DNA of 55,714 bases from Halodesulfovibrio sp. (GCF_015482765.1 NZ_JADMLB010000011.1:1-55714); one strand, 5' to 3'. Shown: positions 8,321 through 18,090, counted from the first letter of the stretch. The notes: generated from the letters alone by a model not told the origin. A program made the numbers and translations.

Positions 8321-9007
8321 GTGAACGAAGTATTATGGATTAGCTTTGCAATTACAGACCTCTGTATTGCGCTGATGCTCTACAGGTTCTTTGGCAGGAT
8401 CGGCCTGTTTGCCGTTATTGTCTTCAACCTCCTCATTTGTAACCTTCAGGTTCTTAAAACTGTAGAACTCTTCGGGCTTACAACCACACTTGGTAACATT
8501 CTCTACGCCGGTGTCTTTTTAGCCACGGACATGCTGAGCGAATTCTACGGAAAACGCGAAGCACAAAAAGGTGTTCTGCTCGGCTTTGTGACACTTGTTC
8601 TTATGACAGGCTACATGCAGATTGCTCTGCACTTTACGCCTGCAGTGGACGACTTTGCCCAGCCGCATCTGGAAGCCATTTTTGGATTCCTTCCACGTGT
8701 TGCGGTTGCTTCTATGATGGCATACCTCGCATCTCAAATGCATGACGTATGGGCATTCCATTTCTGGAAAAAGAAAACTGACGGCAAAATGCTGTGGCTT
8801 AGAAACAACGCATCGACTCTTGTTTCCCAGCTTATCGATTCATCAATATTCTGCCTTATCGCCTTCTATGGCGTATTTCCAACAGCAGTTCTTATTGAGA
8901 TTCTGGCTACCACAGTACTGTTTAAAGCCATCGTTTCTGTGCTGGACACACCGTTTATCTACTTAGCCAAACGTGTGCACGCCACACTTCCGGAACACGC
9001 TCACTAA
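8321..9007 (+). CDS. VUT-family (YhhQ-type) transporter, probable queuosine precursor uptake
   Basis: A 228-residue membrane protein starting with GTG at 8321, preceded by AAGGAG. It has about six hydrophobic segments and the family landmarks LATDMLSEFYGKREAQKGV near residue 70 and NNASTLVSQLIDSSIFCLIA near residue 165. These are diagnostic of the VUT/YPF0093 (formerly DUF165) family. Members such as YhhQ import queuosine precursors for tRNA modification. The substrate here is inferred from the family only; no que gene is adjacent. I looked for a preQ1 riboswitch in the 80-base leader and did not see the conserved pattern. A palindromic terminator follows. Confidence 0.88.
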   Translation: MNEVLWISFAITDLCIALMLYRFFGRIGLFAVIVFNLLICNLQVLKTVELFGLTTTLGNILYAGVFLATDMLSEFYGKREAQKGVLLGFVTLVLMTGYMQIALHFTPAVDDFAQPHLEAIFGFLPRVAVASMMAYLASQMHDVWAFHFWKKKTDGKMLWLRNNASTLVSQLIDSSIFCLIAFYGVFPTAVLIEILATTVLFKAIVSVLDTPFIYLAKRVHATLPEHAH

Positions 9008-9029
9008 GTGCTATTTATTCGGTTAACAA

Positions 9030-9063
9030 AAAACGCCTCAACATATGTTGAGGCGTTTTTTTA
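9030..9063. terminator. Rho-independent terminator after the VUT transporter
   Basis: A 12-bp stem AACGCCTCAACA (9032-9043) pairs with TGTTGAGGCGTT (9046-9057) and is followed by a T-run. Confidence 0.92.
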
Positions 9064-9183
9064 TTGCTTCTCTGCATCACATTTATTGTCACTTACGCAC
9101 GATGCACCCGCAAAAGAATAGACACCGGCAGAGTGTCATCTTATTGTATTCCTTTATATGTTGTATAATAAAGGTGGATCACC

Positions 9184-9804
9184 ATGGCAGACTTTTTTGA
9201 CCGTGAAGAGTACGAAGATGAAGAATTTACCGGCATGGATTTTTCTGATGAATCTATCCGTGACGTTTCTTTTTTTAACTGCATATTCGAACGCTGTACT
9301 TTTCAATACGCAGACCTGAGCCACAGTTCTTTTGACAACTGCACCTTTACACATTGCAATGTGTCCCTCACCAAGCTTGAGGGGACTCACGTCTTTGATG
9401 TCCGTTTTAAAGGGTGCAAGCTTATGGGCACCAACTGGAGCAGTGTCCGTGGACTTTTCAAGGCTGACTTCAACGATTGCATTCTAGATAATGCTGTCTT
9501 CTCAGACATCAATCTGCAATATTTTTCTTTCGCAGGCTGCTCATTCAACGGGGCTTCTTTTGTTGATTCCAACCTCGCTCATGCTGTTTTTGATGACTGT
9601 GACTTAAACGGTGCACTCTTTGACGGCTCCAACCTCACACTGGCTGATTTTTCTACAGCATACGGATACCGCATTGATGTATCCAAAAACACATCAAACA
9701 AGCCAAGTTCTCACTCCCTGAAGCTGTATCTCTTCTTCACAACTTTGATATTGAACTTGTGTAACGTTTCCCCCTTCTGTATTTCCCGCCCTAAAAAAGT
9801 TTGA
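9184..9804 (+). CDS. Pentapeptide-repeat protein with a frameshifted C-terminus
   Basis: As read, a 206-residue protein. After an acidic start (FDREEYEDEEFTG), residues about 18-155 are a run of five-residue repeats with F or L at the centre (FSDES, FERCT, YADLS, FDNCT, FNGAS, FDGSN, LADFS). These would fold into a right-handed beta-helix. Such proteins range from DNA-gyrase protectors to unknown roles, and nothing here decides. After FSTAYGYRIDVSKNT the frame changes: the third frame from 9693 to the TAA at 9762-9764 reads on with FSLPEAVSLLHNFDIELV, the expected family ending. One base is therefore missing near 9691-9692, and the last 42 residues as read are out of frame. AAGGTGG precedes the ATG. 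Confidence 0.8.
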   Translation: MADFFDREEYEDEEFTGMDFSDESIRDVSFFNCIFERCTFQYADLSHSSFDNCTFTHCNVSLTKLEGTHVFDVRFKGCKLMGTNWSSVRGLFKADFNDCILDNAVFSDINLQYFSFAGCSFNGASFVDSNLAHAVFDDCDLNGALFDGSNLTLADFSTAYGYRIDVSKNTSNKPSSHSLKLYLFFTTLILNLCNVSPFCISRPKKV

Positions 9805-9963
9805 ATCTATAATAATGTCAAACTTCTAGGAATACTTTTTTGCCATTTTTGTAAGATACCCCACCTACAAGCAAAGCTAACTTCTTGAAAAACAAAGATT
9901 TTAATAAGCAGTGAATATTCATTAACTTTTCCCCTAAGTAAAACGAAATATTTGCCGAAACCC

Positions 9964-10017
9964 CACTAAGACATGCACCCCGATTTTTTGCGAAATTGGG
10001 TGCTTTAGTGTTTTTAT
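9964..10017 (+). terminator. Rho-independent terminator in the 9805-10163 gap
   Basis: CACTAA (9964-9969) and GCACCC (9975-9980) pair with GGGTGC (9998-10003) and TTAGTG (10005-10010), followed by TTTTTATTT. It probably ends the pentapeptide-protein transcript. A weaker hairpin (AAGTTTGA at 9797-9804 with 9818-9825) precedes it. A TATAAT hexamer near 10109 could belong to the chemoreceptor promoter, but no good -35 is visible. Confidence 0.75.
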
Positions 10018-10163
10018 TTATTAAAAACATAGAGGGCGGGGCAGCTTTTGTGCATGTAATTTTTTCATTGCCGTACACTGACTCGGAACGGTGTTCTGCA
10101 TATCTACTATAATTATCACGCTCTCAATACATCGCTAACTTTGTAACTACTGAGAGAGAGAAC

Positions 10164-12605
10164 ATGCAGTTTTTAAAAAACTTACGTGTTACAGTAAAAA
10201 TTTGGGGTGGGTTCTCACTTGTACTTGTCGCAATGGCTTTTTTATCAGCCGAATCCATTATCAACCTGCAAAGCAATAAAGAAGGGTTCTCCTCCTACAG
10301 AGAACTCGCCAGAGATACAAACCTTGCAGGAAGGATTCAAGCAAACGTTCTGCTTATGAACATTACTGCGAATGAGTACATCCGTAAAAATTCTCAGGAA
10401 GCGCTGACTCGATACAAAAATCGTGAAGAAAAATTGTTGCAATTTCTTGAAGAAGCGCAGCATGAAATTCAAGATCCAGATCGGGCGGCTCTGGTAGACG
10501 AAATTTCTCGCGACGCACAAGCACTTATTACAAGCTTTGCTGCGTATCAGACAAAAAACGCAGAAATTCGCCAAACAATCACTGAAGGACAGGATATTAC
10601 GATTCAACTGGATCGTGCTCTTAACGACACCATCACTTTTTCTGGAAGAACAAACCCGCAATTTGTTCAAGCACTGTCGAACTGCGCGATTGTTTTTACA
10701 CAAGCACGGCTTAAGATTTTAAGTGCGTTGAACAATACTCAGGAAGCACTCAATAAAAAAGATATCGACAACCTTATGCTGCGCACCAAAGAAGAACTGG
10801 TAATTGCTGAGAACTTTGCCATGACTTCCAATGAAAAAAGCGCATATCGCGGCTGTGTAGCACTGCTCAACAAATACACAGCAGTCGTTCAAGAACTTTA
10901 TCTGGAAACAGCTGAACTTCGTAAACTGAACAACAATATCTTTTTACGAGGCGAAGAAGCCGCGGCCGATGCAGAAAAAGTAAAACTCTCCGTCATGGCT
11001 GATCAAAGCGGTCTTGGAACAGAGATGCTTAAACAGAACGATGCATCCTTTAACATGGTGCTCACCATCTCCGGCATTACACTGCTCGTCACTCTGCTTC
11101 TGTCATTCTTCACTTCCCGCTCTATCACAACCCCGCTCTACCGTATTCAAAATTTTGCGAATGCTCTTAGTCGTGGTAACCTTTCTGCTCAGCTTACCAT
11201 TACCGAGGATAACGAAATCGGAGACATTGCCACCGCCCTTACCAAAATGGGGGACGCTGTTTCCAGCATGGAACAAGAACTCGACAGACTGGTAGCTTCC
11301 ATTGCATCCGGTGACATCACTACTCGCAGTACGAACTGCGAATTGTCCGGTGATTTCCAGCGCGTGCTTGATAACGCGAACAGCATGGCTGACATGTTCA
11401 CGCACTTTACGGATTCCTTACCGATTCCTGTAATCATTATGGATAACTCTTTCACGATTCTCTACGCAAACAAACGCGTACTTGAACGGACAGGAACCAC
11501 CCTACAAGGAACTATGGGCAAAAGCTCTTCTGCTATCCTGACTACAGATGACTTCAGAACTTCCTCCTGCGCATGCACCAAAGCTCTTAAAACTAACACG
11601 CTGCAACAGGCATCTAGCATGCTTACCACTGTGGATAATAAAGTATTCGACGTGGATTACATTGCTGTTCCAATTGAACAGGATGGCGAAGTAGTCGGCC
11701 TCATGCAGGTTATTCTCGACCAGACTGAAGTTCGCAGTGCCCAACGCCGTATTCAAACGGCTGCTAAAGAAATTGAGACTATCTCTGATCGCCTCAAAGC
11801 AAACAGTAACAGCCTTGCTGAGCACTTTACTGAAGTGAAAAACGGCGTTGAAATTCAAAACCAGCGCACCGCTGAAAGTTCCACTGCGATGGAGCAGATG
11901 AATGTGTCTGTTTCTGAAGTTGCCATGAACGCAGCCAAAGCACACACCAACGCTCAGGAAGCAAAGCAGGAATCTGAAAATTGCTCTGCTGTTGTTTTCA
12001 ATGCTGTTCAGTCCATTACTGAAGTCAGCGCAACCACAAAAGAGTTGCAGCAAAACACAACAGAGCTTGGTGAACAGGTTGAAGCGATCGGCTCCATTAT
12101 GAGTGTTATCTCCGATATTGCTGATCAGACAAACTTACTGGCTCTGAACGCAGCAATTGAAGCTGCCCGCGCAGGCGATGCCGGACGAGGTTTTGCAGTC
12201 GTAGCCGACGAAGTCCGCAACCTTGCAGAAAAAACCATGCAGGCCACTGAACAGGTGACCAGAAGCGTAAGCACTATTCAGTCTGCGGCGCAACGTAACT
12301 TTGAAACTGTCAGCAACTCTGCAAAAACAGTTGAAAAAGCCAATGCCCTTGCAACAGAATCTGAAGAATCCTTACGCACCATCATGGGACTGATTGATCA
12401 GAACTCTACTCAGGTTGGTGAAATCGCTACTGCTTCCGAAGAGCAGTCAGCAGTTTCTGAACAGATCGCACGCTCCGTTGAAGAAGTTGCTGCAACTGTT
12501 GAAAAATCTGCTGAGGGAATTAACGTTTCTGCGCAGTCCATTTCAGAAATTGCAACCATGTCTAATGAGCTCCACAACCTTGTGGGCGAAATGACTGCTT
12601 CTTAA
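10164..12605 (+). CDS. Methyl-accepting chemotaxis protein with PAS domain
   Basis: An 813-residue chemoreceptor. The first membrane segment is at about 15-33. A mainly helical periplasmic sensor of about 260 residues follows, then the second membrane segment at about 297-316 ([20 protein letters not shown]), a HAMP linker at about 317-385 and a PAS domain at about 415-530 ([20 protein letters not shown]). The cytoplasmic signalling domain has the hairpin tip [20 protein letters not shown], which binds CheA and CheW. The sensor region resembles long helical-bundle receptors, and the ligand is unknown. PAS plus a periplasmic bundle allows two inputs. No che genes are in the window. GAGAGAGAG precedes the ATG, and a strong terminator follows. 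Confidence 0.95.
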   Translation: MQFLKNLRVTVKIWGGFSLVLVAMAFLSAESIINLQSNKEGFSSYRELARDTNLAGRIQANVLLMNITANEYIRKNSQEALTRYKNREEKLLQFLEEAQHEIQDPDRAALVDEISRDAQALITSFAAYQTKNAEIRQTITEGQDITIQLDRALNDTITFSGRTNPQFVQALSNCAIVFTQARLKILSALNNTQEALNKKDIDNLMLRTKEELVIAENFAMTSNEKSAYRGCVALLNKYTAVVQELYLETAELRKLNNNIFLRGEEAAADAEKVKLSVMADQSGLGTEMLKQNDASFNMVLTISGITLLVTLLLSFFTSRSITTPLYRIQNFANALSRGNLSAQLTITEDNEIGDIATALTKMGDAVSSMEQELDRLVASIASGDITTRSTNCELSGDFQRVLDNANSMADMFTHFTDSLPIPVIIMDNSFTILYANKRVLERTGTTLQGTMGKSSSAILTTDDFRTSSCACTKALKTNTLQQASSMLTTVDNKVFDVDYIAVPIEQDGEVVGLMQVILDQTEVRSAQRRIQTAAKEIETISDRLKANSNSLAEHFTEVKNGVEIQNQRTAESSTAMEQMNVSVSEVAMNAAKAHTNAQEAKQESENCSAVVFNAVQSITEVSATTKELQQNTTELGEQVEAIGSIMSVISDIADQTNLLALNAAIEAARAGDAGRGFAVVADEVRNLAEKTMQATEQVTRSVSTIQSAAQRNFETVSNSAKTVEKANALATESEESLRTIMGLIDQNSTQVGEIATASEEQSAVSEQIARSVEEVAATVEKSAEGINVSAQSISEIATMSNELHNLVGEMTAS

Positions 12606-12619
12606 CCATTAACAAAACA

Positions 12620-12665
12620 TAAAGCCCGCTCTTTTGTTTTTACAGCCGAAGAGCGGGCTTTTTTA
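12620..12665 (+). terminator. Terminator of the chemoreceptor gene
   Basis: A 12-bp stem AAGCCCGCTCTT (12622-12633) pairs with AAGAGCGGGCTT (12649-12660) and is followed by TTTTAAT. Confidence 0.92.
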
Positions 12666-12702
12666 ATACAATTTTCTCGATTCTTCGGGACTGACAAGAA
12701 CA

Positions 12703-12742
12703 AAAAAAATCCCCTGACAGAAACTCTATCAGGGGATTTTTA
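12703..12742 (-). terminator. Terminator of mgtE
   Basis: AATCCCCTGA (12709-12718 region) pairs with TCAGGGGATT (12730-12739). The A-run at 12702-12709 becomes a T-run on the minus strand, so it terminates mgtE, which ends at 12753. Confidence 0.85.
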
Positions 12743-12752
12743 TAGACTGTAA

Positions 12753-14135
12753 TTACAATAAGAACATCGTTGCCAAACCGAGGAAGATAAGGAATCCAAA
12801 CCCGTCGGTCAGCGTTGTTAAGAAGATACTTGAGGCTTGCGCGGGGTCACGTCCAAGCTCTTTAAGAATAAGCGGTATCGAAGCACCTGCCAGCGCACCG
12901 AGCAGCATGTCCAACGCCAGCGCATAGGCCATAACTTGCGCCAGAACCAGGTTTTGCGTGAAAAGGAAAACCCCGAGCATAACCAGCAGACTGACAATCA
13001 AACCGGTCATAGCACCGACTTTTGCTTCGCGCAGCACAGCTTTCCAGCTTTTACCTCTGTCAAACCGCTCCACGGCTAACTGACGAATCATAACCGCAAG
13101 CGCCTGTTGTCCGGTGTTTCCTGCCTGGTTAGCTACAATCGGCATGAGAACAGCAAGAATTGCCATTTGAGCAATGGAGCCTTCAAAAAGAAAGACAACA
13201 TACGCTGAAATGCTTGAGTTCATCATATTAATAAACAACCACGGCAGGCGAACCTTTACAGATTCAAGCCACGGGGTGTCGACAGTTTCGTCCTGACCCG
13301 CACCAACCATACCGAGCATATCTTCTGTGGCTTCCTCGTGAATAATATCGATGACGTCATCATATGTTACGACGCCGAGCAGTCGACCTTCATAATCCAC
13401 AACAGGCATTGCCATAAAGTTGTAGCGGGACAAAAGATGCGCTACGTTCTCTTTATCTTCATCAAAGACCACAGAAATAAGACTTTGATCAGAAAGTATT
13501 TCTTCCAAAACTGTACCGGGACGGCACAGCAGCAGGTTACGTAAGGAAAGCACACCCACAAGACGTTCAGCGTCGTCAACCATGTAGGCGTAGTATGGAA
13601 TCTCTTTGTCTTCCATCTCGCGGCGGATGTGCATAATAGCCTGATCAGCTGTCAGGCTCTGATTAAGAATGATGATCTCGGTGTTCATGATACCGCCTGC
13701 GGTATCCGGATCAAAAGCGAGAAGACTACGGATCTCTTCCGCATCGTCATCTTCTAATCGCTCAAGCAGAACATCCCTGTGCTCTTCATCCAGCTCATCA
13801 AGAACGTCCGTCGCATCATCGGGAGACATTTCAGAAAGAATTCGAACAGCGACATCAACATCAAGGTTCTCAATAATATCTGTCTGAGCGCGCTCTTCCA
13901 TTTCTGCAAGTGTTTCCGCAGCATCTTCACTGGAAAGATGCTCCATCATGCAAACCTGCTTTTCGATGGAAAGATTTTCTATATGGTCAGCGGCGTCTGC
14001 CGGGTGGGCAAACTCGCCAGAGTACATAGTATTAACTTCTTCACGGCAGTTATCTTCTACTCTAACTACCTTGTTTTCTTCAGAAGTTGATTCTACTTCA
14101 TCTTGTTCGTTATGCTGCTTTTTTGTACCAGTCAT
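12753..14135 (-). CDS. mgtE: MgtE magnesium transporter
   Basis: A 460-residue protein with the MgtE layout. An acidic N domain of helical repeats (ADAADHIENL, ILSEMSPDDATDVLDEL) is followed by two CBS domains at about 150-280 (YAYMVDDAERLVGVLSLRNL and FMAMPVVDYEGRLLGVVTYD). The membrane domain has five helices and carries the conserved pore region PIVANQAGNTGQQALAVMIR near residue 335. It admits Mg2+ across the inner membrane; the N and CBS domains close the pore when intracellular Mg2+ is high. The extreme N-terminus (about 35 residues, Glu- and Lys-rich) is longer than in many homologues. It is a single gene divergent from nadC, and I saw no M-box riboswitch upstream. Confidence 0.95.
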   Translation of the reverse strand: MTGTKKQHNEQDEVESTSEENKVVRVEDNCREEVNTMYSGEFAHPADAADHIENLSIEKQVCMMEHLSSEDAAETLAEMEERAQTDIIENLDVDVAVRILSEMSPDDATDVLDELDEEHRDVLLERLEDDDAEEIRSLLAFDPDTAGGIMNTEIIILNQSLTADQAIMHIRREMEDKEIPYYAYMVDDAERLVGVLSLRNLLLCRPGTVLEEILSDQSLISVVFDEDKENVAHLLSRYNFMAMPVVDYEGRLLGVVTYDDVIDIIHEEATEDMLGMVGAGQDETVDTPWLESVKVRLPWLFINMMNSSISAYVVFLFEGSIAQMAILAVLMPIVANQAGNTGQQALAVMIRQLAVERFDRGKSWKAVLREAKVGAMTGLIVSLLVMLGVFLFTQNLVLAQVMAYALALDMLLGALAGASIPLILKELGRDPAQASSIFLTTLTDGFGFLIFLGLATMFLL

Positions 14136-14295
14136 GCTCTACCACCTGAGACCCACGAGCGTGTGAAATTTATCATTTGTCAAGACCGCTTGACGAAACT
14201 GTCGCAGCCACCTAAACACCGCCTAAGAGGGATGGAACGACCCCCACTCTCTTGGCTTTGTGCCTCTACCATTAAGAGGGTCAATAACACAATCC

Positions 14296-15171
14296 ATGCA
14301 TACAGAAAAATTTGATTCATTTTTTCAAGGTAACGCCCGCACCTATCTGGATAGCGCTATTGAACTTGCGCTGGACGAAGACGGTCCGGACTTGACCTCG
14401 GAAGGAATCTTCCCTCCGGGTCATACGTTATCTGCGCAGATTATTAGCAAAGAAGACACATTAGTTGTCGGTCTTCCGCTTATTCCGCTTATCATGGACG
14501 CTTGTGCTGATACGGAATGGTTCTGGGATGCCCGCGTAGACGAGGGTGAGTTTGTTCCAGACCGAACCGTAGTAGCAACTATTAAAGCAGATGCAAGTCA
14601 TTTGCTAAAAGCTGAACGTATTATACTTAACTTTATAACACATCTTTCCGGCATTGCGAACCTGACCAAGCTGTATGTTGACCAGCTTGAAGGAAGCGGC
14701 ACTGCCTTGCTGGATACGCGTAAGACCCTGCCTTGCCTGCGTTATCCGGAAAAATATGCTGTACTTATGGGTGGCGGGCAGAACCACCGTAAAGACTTGA
14801 CTGAAATCCTCATGCTGAAGGACAACCATATTGACCTTGCGGGCAATATGACTGCCGCTGTAAAGAAACTGCGCGCTACATATTTCCCGTGTCCACCAGT
14901 TGAAGTAGAATGCCGTAACATGGACGAGGTAAACGAGGCCGTTGCCTGCCATGCAGACAGAATTATGCTGGACAATATGGATATCCCTGCGATTCAAGAA
15001 GCGCTTAAACATATTCCTGAATCAATTGAAACTGAAGTAAGCGGTGGAGTGACACTCGAAACAATTCGCAGTATTGCTCTTGCTTCTGACTTAGGACCGG
15101 ATTACATCTCTGTCGGAAGATTGACGCACTCTGCTCCTATGGCAGATTTCAGCATGCTTGTGGGCGAATAA
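14296..15171 (+). CDS. nadC: Nicotinate-nucleotide pyrophosphorylase (quinolinate phosphoribosyltransferase)
   Basis: A 291-residue enzyme when started at ATG 14296 (MHTEKFDSFF); the reading can be extended 12 codons to a TTG but conservation begins after the ATG. It converts quinolinate and PRPP to nicotinate mononucleotide. Seen motifs are DTRKTLPCLRYPEKYAVLMG, GGGQNHRKDL, MLKDNHI, VEVECRNMDEV, DRIMLDNM and a C-terminal EVSGGVTLETI with ISVGRLTHSA. These are the phosphate- and substrate-binding segments of the barrel. It is the first of three adjacent NAD biosynthesis genes in the order nadC-nadA-nadB, although about 200 bases of structured leader separate it from nadA. Confidence 0.94.
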   Translation: MHTEKFDSFFQGNARTYLDSAIELALDEDGPDLTSEGIFPPGHTLSAQIISKEDTLVVGLPLIPLIMDACADTEWFWDARVDEGEFVPDRTVVATIKADASHLLKAERIILNFITHLSGIANLTKLYVDQLEGSGTALLDTRKTLPCLRYPEKYAVLMGGGQNHRKDLTEILMLKDNHIDLAGNMTAAVKKLRATYFPCPPVEVECRNMDEVNEAVACHADRIMLDNMDIPAIQEALKHIPESIETEVSGGVTLETIRSIALASDLGPDYISVGRLTHSAPMADFSMLVGE

Positions 15172-15229
15172 GTCCTCACTATACAGATTGCAGTAGAACA
15201 GAACAAGGCAGGATACAAAAGAATTATTA

Positions 15230-15348
15230 TTATGAATAGATATCACACTATTCATAAGTCACTCCAAAGGCCGCCTTTTTTTATGCGGACTTTGGGTAAT
15301 ACGGGACATATCCCGCATGGTGCGCTGCCATGTCTGCTGTTTTCAGCA
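15230..15348 (+). promoter_or_regulatory. nadA leader with four consecutive hairpins
   Basis: Between nadC and nadA four stems follow one another: TTATGAATAG/CTATTCATAA (15230-15257), CCAAAG-CCGC/GCGG-CTTTGG (15264-15295), CGGGA/TCCCG (15302-15315) and TGCTG/CAGCA (15335-15348). The nadA ribosome site GGAG follows at about 15359. None has a proper U-run after it, so they do not look like simple terminators. A regulatory leader (NAD-pathway control) is an inference; I could not match a known riboswitch. Confidence 0.45.
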
Positions 15349-15371
15349 ATCTGAATCTGGAGAATTAGATC

Positions 15372-16406
15372 ATGAACCAGTATGAAAAAAGAATTACCGA
15401 GCTTCGTGAAAAGCATGGCGATGACCTTGTTATTATGGGTCATCACTACCAGAACGATGCTGTTATTCGCCACGTTGATTTAACTGGCGACTCTCTCGAA
15501 CTCGCACGTAAAGTAACTACCATTGATGCCAAACACATTGTTTTTTGCGGTGTGTATTTCATGGGCGAATCAGCTGCACTGCTCGCCAATGAAGGGCAGA
15601 ATGTGTACCTGCCGGAAGACGATGCAAACTGTGTTATGTCACAAATGGCGCCATACGTGCTTGCTGACAAAGTGCTTACCCGCATCAAAGAATCCGGTCG
15701 CAATATAGTTCCGCTTACATACGTAAACTCTTCCGTTGCTGTAAAAGCTGTATGCGGAAAGCATGGCGGTTCTGTATGTACTTCTGCTAACGCAGAAAAA
15801 ATGGTGCGCTGGGCTATGGAACGCGGCGACAGCATTCTCTTTTTGCCGGACAAAAACCTTGCACGCAACACTGCAAAAATCATCGGCATTCCGGAAGAGA
15901 AGTGGCACATCCTGAACATCAGAGGTGAAGGCTCCCAGATTGATATGGAAGCTGTAAACAATTCTGAACTCATTATGTGGCCTGGCTGCTGTGCCATTCA
16001 CGCTCGTTTCAACGAACGCCAGATCGACTCAGCTCGCACCCAATACCCAGATGTGAAGATTGTTATCCATCCGGAAGCTGCACCGAACGTTATCGAGAAA
16101 GCAGACGCTGCCGGTTCAACATCCTTTATTATTAAGTACGTTGAAGCTGCGCCGGAAGGTTCTAACATCGCCATCGGTACCGAGCTTAACCTCGTTGAGC
16201 GCCTTGCCGACCAGTACGAAGGGTCAAAGAACATCTTCCCATTACTGGAATCTACCTGTTCCCATATGGCACGAGTTACCGAGCCTAAGCTGCATAAGGT
16301 ACTCGAAGACATTGAGAACGGTACAGCTAAGCCTGTTACGATTCCAGCGGGTCTTGTAGAGGACGCAAAAATCGCATTAGAACGTATGCTGATCGCCTGC
16401 GCTTAG
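15372..16406 (+). CDS. nadA: Quinolinate synthase
   Basis: A 344-residue [4Fe-4S] enzyme that condenses iminoaspartate with dihydroxyacetone phosphate to quinolinate. Signatures include IMGHHYQNDAVIRHVDLTGD, FCGVYFMGESAALLA, LPEDDANCVM, VCGKHGGSVCTSANAEK, WPGCCAIHARF and LLESTCSHMARV. They contain the conserved cysteines that bind the cluster (near residues 101, 212 and 298). Length is typical of the bacterial short form. GGAG lies about 10 bases before the ATG. It works with NadB, encoded 32 bases downstream, which makes its labile substrate iminoaspartate. Expression may be set by the hairpin-rich leader just upstream. Confidence 0.96.
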   Translation: MNQYEKRITELREKHGDDLVIMGHHYQNDAVIRHVDLTGDSLELARKVTTIDAKHIVFCGVYFMGESAALLANEGQNVYLPEDDANCVMSQMAPYVLADKVLTRIKESGRNIVPLTYVNSSVAVKAVCGKHGGSVCTSANAEKMVRWAMERGDSILFLPDKNLARNTAKIIGIPEEKWHILNIRGEGSQIDMEAVNNSELIMWPGCCAIHARFNERQIDSARTQYPDVKIVIHPEAAPNVIEKADAAGSTSFIIKYVEAAPEGSNIAIGTELNLVERLADQYEGSKNIFPLLESTCSHMARVTEPKLHKVLEDIENGTAKPVTIPAGLVEDAKIALERMLIACA

Positions 16407-16438
16407 TTATTTTTTCTTAAGCTAAACAGGATGTTGTA

Positions 16439-18022
16439 ATGAGTGATACCCGTCATTACACAACAGTGCTCGTCATCGGCTCCGGAATTGCCGGATGTAC
16501 CGCTGCCCTGCGCCTTGCTGACGAAGGTGTACATTGTACACTGATTACAAGCAGTTCTTCTCTGGATCACGGCAACTCTCCTCTTGCCCAAGGCGGAATC
16601 GTTTTTAAAGCAAATGATAACGACTGCCAGCGGCTGGAAAAAGACATTTTAACTGCCGGACACAACTATAACTCTTTAAAAGCAGTACACAACATTGCAG
16701 CCATGGGTCCGCATGCTGTGGAAGACATTCTGGTTAAACGCCTCGGTATTCCTTTTGCCAGACAAAAGGCACCTTCCGAGTGCGAATGGGACTTGACCAG
16801 AGAAGGCGGTCATGACGCGCCGCGTATTCTGCACTGTGCAGACTACACCGGTCGCGCCATCATGGACGGTTTGATTCGCGAAATTAATGCGAGTCCGAAT
16901 GTAACTGTCATGAAAAACAGAACCGCTATCGACTTGCTCACAAGCCATCACCACGCAGACAATCCTCAGTACCAGTACGAACTGGAGAATGAATGCCTTG
17001 GTGCTTACGTCTACAATGAAGACGAAGAGCGCGTTGAAACCATGTTTGCAGATTACACTGTTGTTGCTACCGGCGGCATCGGTCAAATTTACCTGCATAC
17101 TACCAACCCTCTGGGTTCTATCGGCTCAGGTGTAGCAATGGGCTTCCGTGCCGGTGCCACTGTGCACAACATGGAATTCGTCCAGTTCCACCCGACTGCG
17201 TTCCACCATCATTCCGGGCAAAAATTCCTTATTACGGAAGCAATGCGCGGTGAAGGTGCGAAGCTTATGAACTCCAAGGGTGAATACTTTATGCCGAAAT
17301 ACGACAAACGCGCTGACCTTGCACCACGTGACATTGTTGCGCGCTCTATCGTAGATGAAATGCTCAAAAACGACGATGAATGCGTCTACCTTGACACTTC
17401 AGAAATGAAGCATGACCTTGCAAACCGCTTCCCTACCATTTTCAAACGCTGTCTTGAGCTTGGTATCGATATCCGCAAAGAGCCTGTTCCGGTTGTTCCG
17501 GCTGCGCACTACAGTTGTGGCGGTATTCTGGTCAACAAACACGGCAGAACCACTATTGACCGCCTCTACGCTGTTGGTGAATGCAGCTGTACCGGCGTTC
17601 ACGGTGCTAACCGTCTTGCTTCTACTTCACTGCTGGAAGCTCTTGTATGGGCTGATAATGCTGCACAGCACATTAAAGATCGTGCTGACAACCGTGTTGC
17701 TCAAGAACTGCGCGACGTCGTACCGGATTGGAACCCGCTGGGTGAAGACCATAACGACGACCCTGCTCTTATCGCTCAGGACTGGAGCCGCATCCGCAAC
17801 ACTATGTGGAACTATGTAGGTATTACACGCACCTCTCAGCGCCTTGCCCGTGCTCATGAAGATATGCGTGACCTTTCAAAACACTTACATAACTTCTACA
17901 AGAGCACCCCGCTTTCTAAACGCCTTATCGATTTATTCCACGGCTGCCTCACCGCGTATATCGTGACCATGGCTGCAAAACGGAATACAAAAAGCATAGG
18001 CTGCCACTACAGGGCGGACTAA
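16439..18022 (+). CDS. nadB: L-aspartate oxidase
   Basis: A 527-residue FAD enzyme that oxidises L-aspartate to iminoaspartate for NadA. The N-terminal dinucleotide fold is VIGSGIAGCTAALRLADEG (residues about 12-30), followed by SLDHGNSPLAQGGI, which is typical of NadB. Substrate-site segments seen are EFVQFHPTAFH, ITEAMRGEGAKL, DLAPRDIVARSI, PAAHYSCGGILV and GECSCTGVHGANRLASTSLL. A C-terminal helical domain is present. In anaerobes NadB can use fumarate instead of oxygen as acceptor (family knowledge). It is the last gene of the nad cluster, and a strong hairpin terminator follows. Confidence 0.96.
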   Translation: MSDTRHYTTVLVIGSGIAGCTAALRLADEGVHCTLITSSSSLDHGNSPLAQGGIVFKANDNDCQRLEKDILTAGHNYNSLKAVHNIAAMGPHAVEDILVKRLGIPFARQKAPSECEWDLTREGGHDAPRILHCADYTGRAIMDGLIREINASPNVTVMKNRTAIDLLTSHHHADNPQYQYELENECLGAYVYNEDEERVETMFADYTVVATGGIGQIYLHTTNPLGSIGSGVAMGFRAGATVHNMEFVQFHPTAFHHHSGQKFLITEAMRGEGAKLMNSKGEYFMPKYDKRADLAPRDIVARSIVDEMLKNDDECVYLDTSEMKHDLANRFPTIFKRCLELGIDIRKEPVPVVPAAHYSCGGILVNKHGRTTIDRLYAVGECSCTGVHGANRLASTSLLEALVWADNAAQHIKDRADNRVAQELRDVVPDWNPLGEDHNDDPALIAQDWSRIRNTMWNYVGITRTSQRLARAHEDMRDLSKHLHNFYKSTPLSKRLIDLFHGCLTAYIVTMAAKRNTKSIGCHYRAD

Positions 18023-18056
18023 TTAGTACACGCGTTTTATTTCGACTGTGTTACAT

Positions 18057-18090
18057 AAAAAAAGCAACATCTTCTGATGTTGCTTTTTTT
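18057..18090. terminator. Bidirectional terminator between nadB and the oxidase operon
   Basis: An 11-bp stem AAAGCAACATC (18061-18071) pairs with GATGTTGCTTT (18076-18086) over TTCT, with A-run before and T-run after. It serves nadB and the minus-strand operon ending at 18132. Confidence 0.93.

Noticed and set aside
9141-9169. TTATTG-N17-TATAAT as the promoter of the pentapeptide gene
   Set aside because: The start it predicts (about 9176) would leave the ribosome site AAGGTGG largely outside the message.
14136-14295. M-box magnesium riboswitch upstream of mgtE
   Set aside because: The divergent gap is too short for the roughly 160-base M-box plus a promoter and shows none of its conserved segments.
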